Shown: one piece after another, positions 48,930 through 59,300 of the stretch
How the letters are laid out: each line of letters opens with the position of its first letter
Numbering within the stretch: the stretch's first letter is position 1
Assembly (NCBI RefSeq): GCF_030272615.1
Contig: NC_081412.1
Location: 344,715,870-344,779,869 of the forward strand
From: Cryptomeria japonica
Lineage: Eukaryota; Streptophyta; Pinopsida; Cupressales; Cupressaceae
Direction of reading: 5' to 3'
Length of the DNA: 64,000 bases
Position numbers and translations under genes: made by a program
Notes under the pieces: model-generated
Seen by the model: the letters and a program-made list of their open reading frames with translations, nothing else
Told to the model about the DNA's origin: nothing
The model's database searches: none

Positions 48930-50198
48930 TCATTTTACCTCATGAATCAGGAATGGCCCCTTCCAAAGCGACTCAAACTTAGCATGTGCTCCCTTAGGTT
49001 CTCTTCTTCTGTCCCAGAGCAGTACCTGATCACCCAGCATGAACTTTCGAGCATTTGCTCGCTTGTCAAATATTCTTTTTACTCTCATTTGATGTTTTGT
49101 TATCCGGTCCACCAGTCTATCCCTCTCTTCATCAATCTTTGTTAGGTGCATGATTCTCTTTTCTAAAGAACTCTGGAAGTAGGTGCCTTCAATCGTTGTT
49201 TGTAACTTGGTGGCTGCCAGCTCTAAAGGAAGTGCTACCTAAGTGCCAACACCATAGACCAGTTCAAATGGAGACATCCCAATTGCCCTCTTTGGAAATG
49301 TACGGTCAGCCCAAAGAGATTCATATAGTTTCTTATGCCAATCCTTAAAATTCTCACTTACTAATTTTTTCATGATATTAATGAGGTTTTTCTTACTAGA
49401 TTCAGCCTGGTCATTTCCCTGAGGATAATAATCAGATGAGTGAGCAAGAGAGATTCCATGATCATAGAAAAACAAAGAAATTTCAACGGAGGAGAAATTG
49501 GTAGCGTTGTCTACTACAATTTTTAATGGGACTCCAAATCGAACTAAAATGTTCTCCTTCAGAAAATTACAAACAATCTCCAAGGTTGTCTTTCATACCA
49601 GAATGGCCTCGACCCATTTAGTAAAATAATATGTGGCTGTTAAAATATGAGTATGACCGACACTTGAGGTTGGTGTCAAGGGACCAATAAAATCCAGACC
49701 CCACTGTTTGAAAGGTTCATCCACAATCACGGGTCGGAGTGGTAATGCTACGAGTTGAGGTTTACCAGTGAACAACTTACATTTTTCACATCTAGCCACC
49801 CATGCATATGTGTCCCTAAACATCCCTGGCCAATAATAGTAGTTCCTGAAGATCTTATAAGTAGTTACTGTTGAAGAAAAATGATCCCCACAAGCTTCGT
49901 CATGGAATGTTTTCAAAAGTGACTCCTGGAGTGATTTATCGACACATCTTAGGAAGGTCCCATCTAATCCCCTTTTATATAGTACATCATTAAATATGAC
50001 ATACTTAGCAGCTTTCAGTCTCAAGTTCCTCTTTTCCTTCGCAGAAAGGTGTTCTGGGCAATCTCCATATGTCAAGTAATAAGCTACATCCGCAAACCAG
50101 GAATCTTGTAGAGCAACAAATAAAACTAAAGGCAATTCCCTTGTCACTTCCTCCTTACTTTCAGCAATCAGCCTGCACAAACCTTGCCCCCTCACCAA
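48930..50198 (-). pseudogene. Integrase of element B
   Basis: Inserts the DNA copy into the genome. The zinc-binding HHCC module reads HDEACGDHFSSTV (near 49905) ... CEKCKLF (near 49780). The catalytic triad is visible: D in WGLDFIGPL (near 49700), D in VVDNATNFSS (near 49515), E in QGNDQAESSKKN (near 49410). The C-terminal part with LGDQVLLWDRRREPKGAHAK (near 49030) is the usual Tat-type tail; no chromodomain. Breaks: stops near 49590 and 49239 and a phase change. All key catalytic residues remain. Confidence 0.92.
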
Positions 50199-50351
50199 TT
50201 TTGTGGGTCGAATGTCTAAATCGAACTCCTAAATTTTTGATACCCAAGAAGCTCTTTCATTCATCCCTATGTCTTGCTGCGTTAAAATGCTCTTGACTAC
50301 CAAATGAGGTACATAAACCACAGCGTGAGAATGAAGAATATAATACCTGAA

Positions 50352-51773
50352 CTATTTCATTGCCTTTACGACTGCATATGCTTGTTTTTCCATTATTGAG
50401 TATTTAAGTTCATGCTTTTTTGGAGGTATCCTCATGAATGATATAAGGACCTCATCATTATTATCATTCTTTTGTAGCAAAATCCCTAACATAGTGTGCT
50501 CTGATGCATAGCAGTAGATGACAAAATCTTTATTGAAATCAAGATTAACCAAGACAGGTGCCTGACCAATAGCATATTTTATTGAGGCAAATGCCTTCTT
50601 CCCTTCCTCGCTCCATTTGAAAGATTTTTCTCACTCATCGAATTCACGATATATCTGGTAGTCTCAGCAAAGTCTAGAATGAACCTCCGAAGAAAATTCA
50701 CCTACCTGAAGAAGGATCTAACAGCATTCCTGCTTGATGTCAAAGTTAATTGTTGAATTTCTCTTACCCTTTCAGGATCTATTTTCACCCCTTCTTTAGA
50801 AACAATATGACCGAGCAACTTACCCTCTGTGACTCCAAACACTGATTTCTTGGGGTTCAAGGATACCCCATGCTCGTGACATCTCTGCAACACTCACTTC
50901 AGGACCTGAATGTGATGTTTTCTTCTTTTTGAGAACATTATCAAATCATCTAGATATACAACAATGATCTTATCCTTTAAGTGGCCAAAAGACAAATCCA
51001 TGGCCTGCTGAAATGTTGCTCCTGCATTAATCAAACCGAAGGGCATCCGGTTATATGAAAATGTACCCCAGGGAGTAATAAAGGTTGTTTTGTGTTGATC
51101 AACTTCCTGAACGCTAATTTGATTATATCTCAAAAATCCATCTAACATGGACATCATCTCTGACACTGAGACAGTTTGTAGAATGTGATCCATCGCCGGC
51201 AAGGGATAATTGTCTTTCAAGCTAGCTTGGTTAAGATTTCTGAAATCCACACAAATCCTTATTTCCCCATTTTTTCTTTCTGACAGGTACTATATTCGCT
51301 ATCCATGTAGAATGATGGATGGGATATATAATCCTGGCTTTTAACATCTTGTCCACTTCTTGGAATATAGCCTGTGCCATTTTGGGATTAAAATTTCTAA
51401 TCTTTTGTCGGAAAGGGCTTGCTCTGAGCTTCAAAGGAATCTGGTGTTGAAATCTCCCTTCTCTGAAATTATTAAGGTCGTCATAAGACCAAGAAAACAC
51501 ATCCTTGAACTCCACTAGGAGGCTAATGAACTTCTTCTTTTTTGTCCGTGGACAACACTTTCCCAGATTTATATATTTGGGTTCATTGTCAGTACCAATG
51601 TTGACCTTTTCATAGCCTCCACTATCCTGAGCCTCTCGAGACTTGTCATCTTTGTTATTTTTGTAGGCATCATTACGGTCAAACATATATTCCAAAGAAA
51701 CCAATCCTCTAGGAATCTTGTTTCCTTTCAATTGCATGATTCCATCAGGTAATTCCTTGGCTCGTTCAGGCAA
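50352..51773 (-). pseudogene. RT and gypsy-type RNase H of element B
   Basis: Copies element RNA into DNA. Before RT there is a linker (DVFSWSYDDLNNFREG near 51490, typical of the region just N-terminal to RT). RT blocks: HHSTWIANIVPVRKKKWG (near 51310), a frameshift at about 51240, MDFRNLNQASLKDNYPLP (51250), FGLINAGATFQ (near 51030), catalytic YLDD (about 50945-50956), LLGHIVSKEGV (near 50815). RNase H follows near 50552 with IYCYASEHTMLGILLQ, where the first catalytic Asp is replaced by Tyr. Frameshifts and stops are present. Confidence 0.92.
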
Positions 51774-51870
51774 AATTTATTTGTACTCTGTATCAAAACC
51801 TTCAAAATACATGGTAGAAAACATATCCAAACCTTACATAAAATTATTTATTTGTTTATCACTCAAATAC

Positions 51871-52431
51871 CTACCACGAGTCGGAGTTGTCTGGAACACT
51901 GGGCCGATATACCAACTCTATCTTGTAAGTTTCTTCAACAAATTCAGGGTGTGGGACAAGCAATGAAGCTAAGACTGCTAATGAATCTTCTTTTGAGTTC
52001 AATTCCTTGGGTATTGCCTCAATGGAGAATGCATCAAAACCTTCAATTTCATCCCAAAATTTGTTTCGATAGTGCTTCAACCTTTCATTTTTAACACTAA
52101 ACAACCCCCTAACCTTCTTAACAATAAGTTCAGCATCTCCTTTAACTTGCAGGATCTTCACTCCTAATCTCTTAGCTTTGGCTAAGCCTAACAACAAGGC
52201 CTCATACTCCACAGTATTGTTGGTCTTTTTGAACTTTGGTTTAAAGGAAAAAGGAATAGGGTCACTGAAAGGTGGTATCAACACAACCCCTACACTAGAG
52301 CCTGATGTTGCACAACTGCCATCGAACTCCATTAGCCATAGGTTTTCTTTTTCCTCATTTTGAGATGAGTCCCCCTCTACTTCACTGTCAGACAAAATCA
52401 TGTAGTTCCCAAATTGACAATCATGATACAA
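51871..52431 (-). pseudogene. Archaeal-type RNase H of element B, placed between protease and RT
   Basis: A 186-codon open frame carries LWLMEFDGSCATSGSSVGVV (first catalytic Asp, near 52335), NNTVEYEALLLGLAKAKRLG (Glu, near 52215), VKGDAELIVKKV (Asp, near 52145) and NSKEDSLAVLASL (last Asp, near 51980). This is the archaeal/plant-type RNase H second domain known from Tat elements. Normally it follows the gypsy RNase H and precedes integrase; here it precedes RT, and element A in the same window has the usual order. Its N-terminal part is repeated upstream by a 242-bp duplication. Confidence 0.88.
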
Positions 52432-52718
52432 AATTTGGGCCCTAGGATCATCAGATGGGAAACAATGAATTTGGACTTTGGTTTAAAGGAAAAAGGAATA
52501 GGGTCACTGAAAGGTGGTATCAACACAACCCCTACACTAGAGCCTGATGTTGCACAACTGCCATCGAACTCCATTAGCCACAGGTTTTCTTTTTCCTCAT
52601 TTTGAGATGAGTCCCCCTCTACTTCACTGTCAGACAAAATCATGTAGTTCCCAAATTGACAATCATGATACAAAATTTGGGCCCTAGGATCATCAGATGG
52701 GAAACAATGAATTTGGAC
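52235..52718. repeat. 242-bp tandem duplication inside the pol of element B
   Basis: 52235-52476 and 52477-52718 are direct copies with about one visible difference (ATAGGTTTTC versus ACAGGTTTTC). It duplicates the protease-to-RNase H junction and the first part of the RNase H and breaks the original frame. The near identity means it arose long after the element inserted. Confidence 0.95.
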
Positions 52719-53431
52719 TTTGGTTCAAAATGCAAGAATACTCGCTGCTTTCCAACAAGGATTGTGGCTTGTGACCAATCCATTTTGATTTCACCACCTA
52801 TGTCTCTACAAAAAGTATGACTTAAAAGCATGTTGTAACTAGCTGGGATATCAGCTATTAGAATTGTCAACTTGATCCTTTTATCCAGGTGGGAGGCAAG
52901 AACTACTTGAGCATCCTTAATTTGACCTAGCAGAGGAATTTATTTTGAGTCCATGGAATAACATCTACCAAAGGTTTTGGTCAAGGATAACCCCAATGCT
53001 TTGGCTACAGTGGAGGGCATTATGTTATCAGATGTACCTGAGTCTATAATGCAATTATTCAACCTATGACCATTAATGAATAATGATATATAAAAGGGCT
53101 CTGGTTTCGACTCAAGAAGGGGGACATAATTGTCTGTTTGAAGAGCGGTTATTTTAGGCATCTTTTCACAAACCGAGGGATGAACCAACTCATTGCTATG
53201 TGAGGGCAATATGGCATTTACTGACCGTTGCATACCATTAGTCTTTTGTGCATTATTTCCTTTCATGAATTGTACCAGTCTATCTAATTCTTTAGGATTT
53301 AGTTTTAGGTACCCAACAGGTGTGATTTGAATTTGAGAAGACTTGCAAAATTCTACTATATCAAAAGAACTTTCTTTTTCAACAGGTTTTAAAAATAAAG
53401 GGTCTTGCAATTTTTGATCATTATTATGCAA
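52719..53431 (-). pseudogene. Aspartic protease region of element B
   Basis: The frame from 53431 reads through a linker (VEFCKSSQIQITPVGYLKL, then a Lys/Gln-rich part) to the protease core: PFYISLFINGHRLNNCIIDS with active-site DSGTS near 53045, then IMPSTVAKALGLSL. After a stop near 52940 it continues HLDKRIKLTILIADIPASYN and LLSHTFCRDIGGEIKMDWSQ, the usual downstream protease block. It would cut the polyprotein. Confidence 0.88.
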
Positions 53432-53443
53432 CTTTGAGTCAAT

Positions 53444-54572
53444 TCATTTACCTTTGAAGGCCATCACAGATGATGAAGAAGACATCTGGGGTTTCACATT
53501 TTGTTGATTTCTTGTGAGCACAACACATGAAGGATCTTCTAAAGTAACCAAAATATCACCACCTCTTTCCGAAGCTGACTCATACTCAAGAAAATGGATT
53601 TCAGAGTCGCGAGGTTGCTTTGAAGATTCTTCCTCACCCCACTCATTTGAGGTATCTTTGAAATTTATCAATTGTACATACCGTACCATCTCGAGATAGG
53701 AACTGCCATCATGTTCATCAGTAAGGTGAAATACACACATATTCCCTTTAGCAGGAGGTGCTTCAATTGCTAATCTTTGTTGAGCAAGGGGTAACTGCAT
53801 GGTCTTATTCCCATAGCCCAGAGACTAGTTCACATTCCTTCTAGGTATATCTTGGTGGGGAGATTGGTATGAGCTACTAGCTTTGGGAAACTATCTTTTA
53901 AGGGTAATCACATCATTCATTAACCGTTGGATGATAGGATCAGAAGAAGAAGTTGAAGGCTAAGCATTTGGTGTCTGTACTTCCCTTTTCCATTTACCTA
54001 TTGTGCTTAAATCATCTTCTAGTTCAACTACAAGGGCTTTGGTAGCATTTAAATCTGCAACCCTCTACCTGCGAATCAAGAAACCTATTTTAGAAGGCAT
54101 ACAATTAATAAAGAAACACTTGAGATTGTCATCTGAGGGCTTTTGATTAGCTGGAATCTTGTGCAAGATCTTATCAAACTTTGCTACAAAATCCCTCATA
54201 GATTCAGGAATTTCCTTCTTTAACTGAGCTAATTGAGCTAAGAGGGAATGTTTATCCTCTGCTACTTTAAATCTTGCCTCAAATCTCATTTTTAGATCTT
54301 GCCAAGTTGTTATCACACTATTTGGTAAGTGATAAAACTAATCGGCTGCTACCCTAGTTAATGTCTAGACGAACAACCTCACAACAACATCCTCATGTTG
54401 AATCGCTATTATCCCATAGGCTACATTAAAGGCATTTAGGTGTTCATCAATGGTAATATTTCCATCACCACTAAATTTTGGCAAATAATCCCTAGCACCT
54501 TTTGGTAAGGGATTAAGATTCAGACCTAAGTTCAATGGGCCTACAGTTGCCCCAAGGATTATTCGCTGCCAT
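53444..54572 (-). pseudogene. Gag of element B
   Basis: Possible start MAANNPWGNCRPIELRS at 54572, with a frameshift soon after. The gag core is clear: YLPKFSGDGNITIDEHLNAF (near 54490), then after breaks TTWQDLKMRFEARFKV (near 54305) and KKEIPESMRDFVAKFDKIL (near 54220). A Ser/Pro-rich part and the block AKGNMCVFHLTDEHDGSSYL (near 53745) follow. I see no CCHC knuckle, which is common in Tat-type gag. About six stops. Confidence 0.85.
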
Positions 54573-54843
54573 TGGAAATATGATATTGAGGGGAGTGGGG
54601 TTTATAATATTAGGTAGAGTAACACCGTGCAAGGTCAGAGCTTGAAAAACTGAGGACATAGGTGGTGATGGCGATGAGGAAGGAGGCCTACTTCTTGCTC
54701 TTCTCTAAGGTGAGAAAGTGGGTTGAAAAACTAGGTTCTGTAACTCCTGAAAGATAGAATCAAAAACCCCTTCCCTTCTTTGGGACCTAGTGTATCTCCT
54801 TGACTCCAGACTTGCAACTAGGCAACCAATCTTATAATTCGAC

Positions 54844-54861
54844 TCCCCAGCAGAGTCGCCA
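54844..54861 (-). other. Primer binding site of element B (tRNA-Arg type)
   Basis: The minus strand reads TGGCGACTCTGCTGGGGA, six bases inside the LTR. I know this 18-base site from Ogre/Tat-like elements, where it is attributed to an arginine tRNA. It fixes the orientation of the element and the LTR boundary. Confidence 0.85.
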
Positions 54862-55763
54862 AAACTCTGTTGGTAAACAGATTTTTCCTGTTTATGAAAT
54901 CTTAATAATTATTTTCCTTAAGCAAAGATATAACTCTGTTTCGCCCTTTATAGAAAGAAACAAACTACCAACCGCTGGATGAATTGATTAAAATTCAACC
55001 TCTGCATTAGAGGGCAGCTCCTCGTATGATTTGCAAATAATTTATTATATAAATGAAATGTTAATAATTTTTGCCAGAAAGCATTGAAAGGCTTCAGCAT
55101 TCATTCAGCAACACAAATAAATGCCTTCAGACTGTAAACATACAAAGTTTCCTGAAAGAATATTGAATGAGAGTTCACAGACTCTGATTTACAAACATGT
55201 TCACAATATTAATTCAAAGCATAGCAGAGGCTCAACAATACTGAAGGCTGATCAATACTCTCTCATGCCTCACAGGGCAAGGGGGATCAGGAAAAACAAT
55301 ACGTGCGAGTCTTGTAACAACTAATGATAACCATGAATTAAGGAAAATACAGAGATAACTGATCACAGAAGTATATCATGCCCATAACACCTTCTCAAGA
55401 AAGATTATTAATCTTCAAACACGTAGATTTAAAGACTGCATAACATAGCATTTCATTGATAAACATCCATTGTATTTCCAAACAATTCATATGAGAACCA
55501 GAATATTATCTGCTACTCCTCAAAATCACAATTTTTCAGAACCTCTTCAAAGGCAAGCTTTTCAGCTTAAATAGCCACCAAGCCATAGTTTTTACATAAT
55601 TAACAAATAGCATTTACTTTCACTTTAGTGAAAGAAACTATTCAAATGACACAAAATTAAGCTAAACTAATAGCCACTGAAAGGCTGACATTTCATTGTA
55701 CCACAACTAAGCATCTACCGCAACTGACGAAGCTTCAGGCTTGTCATGTTTTGTCGCGGATCC

Positions 55764-58244
55764 TCACCATTCTAGGTGTGCTGTCAAAAAGCTTAGGATA
55801 ACTTGGAAATAGGGTAGGCCAATGTGTATGATCCTTTGCTTCCACACTTCCTTGTCCATATTCACCTGCGTGACCTTTGCTTTATGAACCTCTAAGTGAT
55901 TTAAACAGACAATGAGCATTGATTCAATCCTTGCTACTTTCGAAAAGTTATCAGTAGTTAAGGATTTTATGGTCTTAATGGAATGAACCCTATCTATAAA
56001 GACTTTAATCATGTCTACAACTTCCTCAATTACCTTGGCTCCATCCTTTGTGAGTTGGATATCAATACATTTAAGGTCCTTCTGTATAGTGTCCATCAAA
56101 TCAGTCAATCCCCTGAGTAGCTTGTTGGACTCTTCATGGCCTTGCCCGATGATTGAATTGCGTCATTCCACATTTTTCTTTGATACGTATAGCACATTAT
56201 CATCTAGGTTATCCATCGGTTTCTCAGCTAGGAACTTCATCACTCCATACTTTTGGACATCATTCATTTGTGCGAGAACCGCTACCCACTTAATTCTTTC
56301 CTTTTCCCAGGCGGTCGTCTCCAACTCGAGCTCATTACTTGCGGTTTTTGCATCCTTATAGACCTTAATCAAATTAATGATATATTCTGATCCTTTGTTG
56401 AACTATCAGGTCCAACCACTTGTTAACATCTTCATCACTACCCTATTTCTTTGAACTTGATCAAGCATCTTCTGGTTTGTTGGAGACTTAGGGTCAAATG
56501 ACACTGGTATCTGCGATAAGGGTTGAGGATTTGGATTCTGAATAGCGTTGATGTACTCTACCATCTGTGTGACCATTTTCTTCATTTCTCTCTTATCTTT
56601 TTCATCTTTCCAAGTCCTTGAGATTATCCTCTTTGTAGAAGATTCCAAATGTTTTACATCCACGGCCCTTGATGCAATGCCCAAATCTATTTCTCCATAG
56701 TAAAATATTCCTCTGTGGCCTTATCTGCATGTCTCCTAGGAATGGGCTTGGCCACTTTAGCTATCTAGTGTCCTCTTGTGTCATCCACATCAAGCATTGC
56801 TTGTGTTTTGAGCTTTTGGGGTTTTAATGCTTTTCCTAAGCATTTACTAACCATGTCCTCTAATGGAATACACCAATACACCTAATGTATTAATTGGGAG
56901 CCTCAAGATAGCTATCTGTCGTAAAGTGAATCTTGACCAAAGCCTCTTTTTCACTTCATGCTCATCCTTGCAGTTTTCCCAATAATCCTCTATCTGAGGT
57001 TCATGGCAGAAATGACTGCCTATATTAAGGTTCTCCCTTGCATAACCTTTGCTGTCAAATCTTCACCTAGCCACATATGGTTGTAGGTTCATCCTTTTGA
57101 ACTCCAGTTCCAAATTCAAAGCATCTGATACATATTTGCAATTGTAATACCCAAGCTCAACAAGAAAAACCACCCCGGATTCACCCTTTACTCCTAGTCT
57201 TTTATCTATATGAGCCAGCTGCCTACCCACTTCTGTAAGTACGAAGCTATCAAAGGCGTACCTAGGCAATTTGAATGGTTGGCCTTCAAAACCACCTACT
57301 CGTATGTAAGTATACTGTGGAAATTGGATAAAGAAGCTCCCATAAATACTCACAAACTCCATAGCCTCTATGGCCATTCTCTTGTTGGCGTCACCCTGAA
57401 GTTCAAAGGCTAGTCTTCCCACAAAGACTCCATTCCATTTGTCAATTTGTTCAACATGTCTCTATTGTTGCAACAAAGCGTAAAATTTCTAAACCCTCAT
57501 TCCATATATGCAAGGTTCATTGGGTAATCTAGGCCAATCTCTTGTGCAAGCTAAAATATAAAACAGGTAAGAAGACGTATAAAACCTAGCCATACCCACA
57601 AAATTGCTTAGTCCTTCATGAAGCCTCTCTGCAATTACCTGAGACCAATCCAAAAATCTGTCACCAGATAGAACCACTTGGACAAAAATGTACATCCAAT
57701 CTTCCTAGTAGAAGGAATGTGAATTTCCCTTTACTTTGTTTAAAAGCACAATAATGTCCAGCACCTCAGTGATGAGGTGTTCTCTAGTTAAGGGTTTGGA
57801 TAGTCGTGATCCTCCTTTCTAAACCCTCAAGAGCCAATTTCTTGCAATTACACTTCTGTACTTGCTCTTTTTCCCAGAGAAATAGGCATATGAATTTCCA
57901 ATGGTCCAATCTTCATACTCCTCTTTATGCGGAATACCCATCATCACCATCAGTGTTTCCCTATTAATACTTACTAACACCTCACTGTCACTGGTTTTAA
58001 TATACCTGTTCTCAAAGTCGTATCTGTTCATACAAGCCAACACTAAATCTGGACACAGCACGGCTAGCGAGAATGCAGCAACTTCCACAAGAGCACTCTT
58101 AACTATCTTCTCCATTAGTGACCCAGCCTGAGGATTCTTAGTCCTTTCAAGGAAATTCCCCAAATCTACATGAACTAAGGAGGTGTCTTCCATTTCTAGC
58201 AATATACTCACTAAACATGAGGTTCGGTCAAGCTTTGGTAGCAC
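55764..58244 (-). pseudogene. LTR ORF of element B, right copy, with internal deletion
   Basis: Counterpart of the left LTR ORF: starts MLPKLDRTSCLVSILLEMED at 58244, with SINRETLMVMMGIPHKEEYE, then open blocks 57422-57063 (FELQGDANKRMAIEAMEFVS) and, after the deletion, 56684-55764. It has its own stops and frameshifts at other places than the left copy. Where the left copy has a stop at 47177, this copy has Arg; where the left has a stop at 46289, this one has Gln. The two copies together therefore show one long ancestral frame. Confidence 0.7.
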
Positions 58245-58780
58245 TGGCCTCGTTTTAACTATCTATTCCCTTAACCAAGAAATTCTAATAGCAATACAGT
58301 ATGCTGCCCCAAAAAAAAATTAGATTTCCCCCTTTTCTATACTGATAAAACTTCAGTGCACAAGAAACACAACATAGGAGAAGACAAATGAACTTACCCG
58401 ATAACACCATGAAAACTGGAAATTCTTCTGGAGAATAGAGCTAGATTTACCTTCACGGCCTTCAATTAATTGAAGTATGGCAACTATGACCTTCCTAAAT
58501 ATGGAAATAAACTCATACATTTTTCTTTTAATCAAACGAACAAATATCAATAGGGTTGCACATGCTTCATCATGATTTACTCAAGCATGCAAAGTAATGG
58601 TGAAATGACAAACCTGACACCTTCTTAATTACCCATCACTTCCGCACAGGCAATTTGATGTTTTCATGATTACTTTCCACATTTAGAATTTCAAAAAGCC
58701 AAATAAGGGAATATTCTTTCTTGTCGCGCTGCTTTTATTTCCACCAAAAAGCTTTTTGGATTAGTTTGAAAAGAACTTAT

Positions 58781-59206
58781 GAACCTTGAACCACTTGAAC
58801 ACAAGTTTCAATGGTTCAAGTTCACTTAAGAAATAAAACACTAATGGTCGGGACATAAACAACACTGGGAATGAGTGGCAAAAGAAAAGGACTATTTAAA
58901 GTGTACCTTGAACCTTTTGAACCACTTGAAATTTGGTTCAAGGTTCAAGACAGCATATTAACTCAACATAAAAAGACTCGCACTCGTCATATAACAATAC
59001 ATTACCATGACTCAAAAAAAGGCATTTCGAACCTTGAACCTTGAACCTCTTGAAATTTGGTTCAATGGGTTCAAAACTTCAATGACCGAAAACAAAAAGC
59101 TCACTTGTCACACTATGAGAAAGACCGACACAACTTTATTTTTAAATCACGCTCTGAACCTTGAATCATTTGAACCTCTTAACAAAAAGAGTTCAACAGT
59201 TCAAGT
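58781..59206 (-). repeat. Palindrome array at the LTR start (right LTR)
   Basis: Four GAACC/GGTTC modules at about 58781, 58904, 59029 and 59155, matching the left LTR in number and spacing. The short frames here (for example 59007-59237) come from the repeat and are not genes. Confidence 0.88.
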
Positions 59207-59300
59207 ACGAGGAGAACATGTTACCCGACGGAAGTAAAAGCACAAAAGGCAACCCACGAATTTGAATATTGAAAAAGGGAAAATTGTGGGTGGACTAACA

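Larger units (their letters stand above)
43618..59300 (-). mobile_element. Tat/Ogre-like Ty3/gypsy element B with giant, ORF-bearing LTRs (15.7 kb)
   Basis: Two long direct repeats (54868-59300 and 43618-48675) flank an interior that reads, right to left: primer site, gag, protease, archaeal-type RNase H, RT, gypsy RNase H, integrase. The repeats have TGTTGG...CTAACA ends, and the right one stands six bases from the primer site, so they are LTRs and not a chance duplication. The right LTR has lost about 640 bp. It sits inside ORF2 of copy 3. The immediate flanks (CCATT left, TTAGT right) do not form a matching target duplication, though removing 5 bp keeps ORF2 in phase. Confidence 0.85.
54868..59300 (-). 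repeat. 5' LTR of element B (4433 bp, internal deletion)
   Basis: On the + strand it runs TGTTGGTAAACAG to TGGACTAACA. It aligns along its length with the left LTR except for about 640 bp (left-copy positions about 45610-46250) missing at about 56868. By eye the copies are roughly 90% or more identical, so the insertion is old. Confidence 0.88.

Noticed and set aside
43618-59300. The two ~4.4-5.1 kb repeats as a segmental duplication instead of LTRs
   Set aside because: TG...CA ends, an adjacent Tat-type primer site and a complete gag-pol order between them support LTRs.
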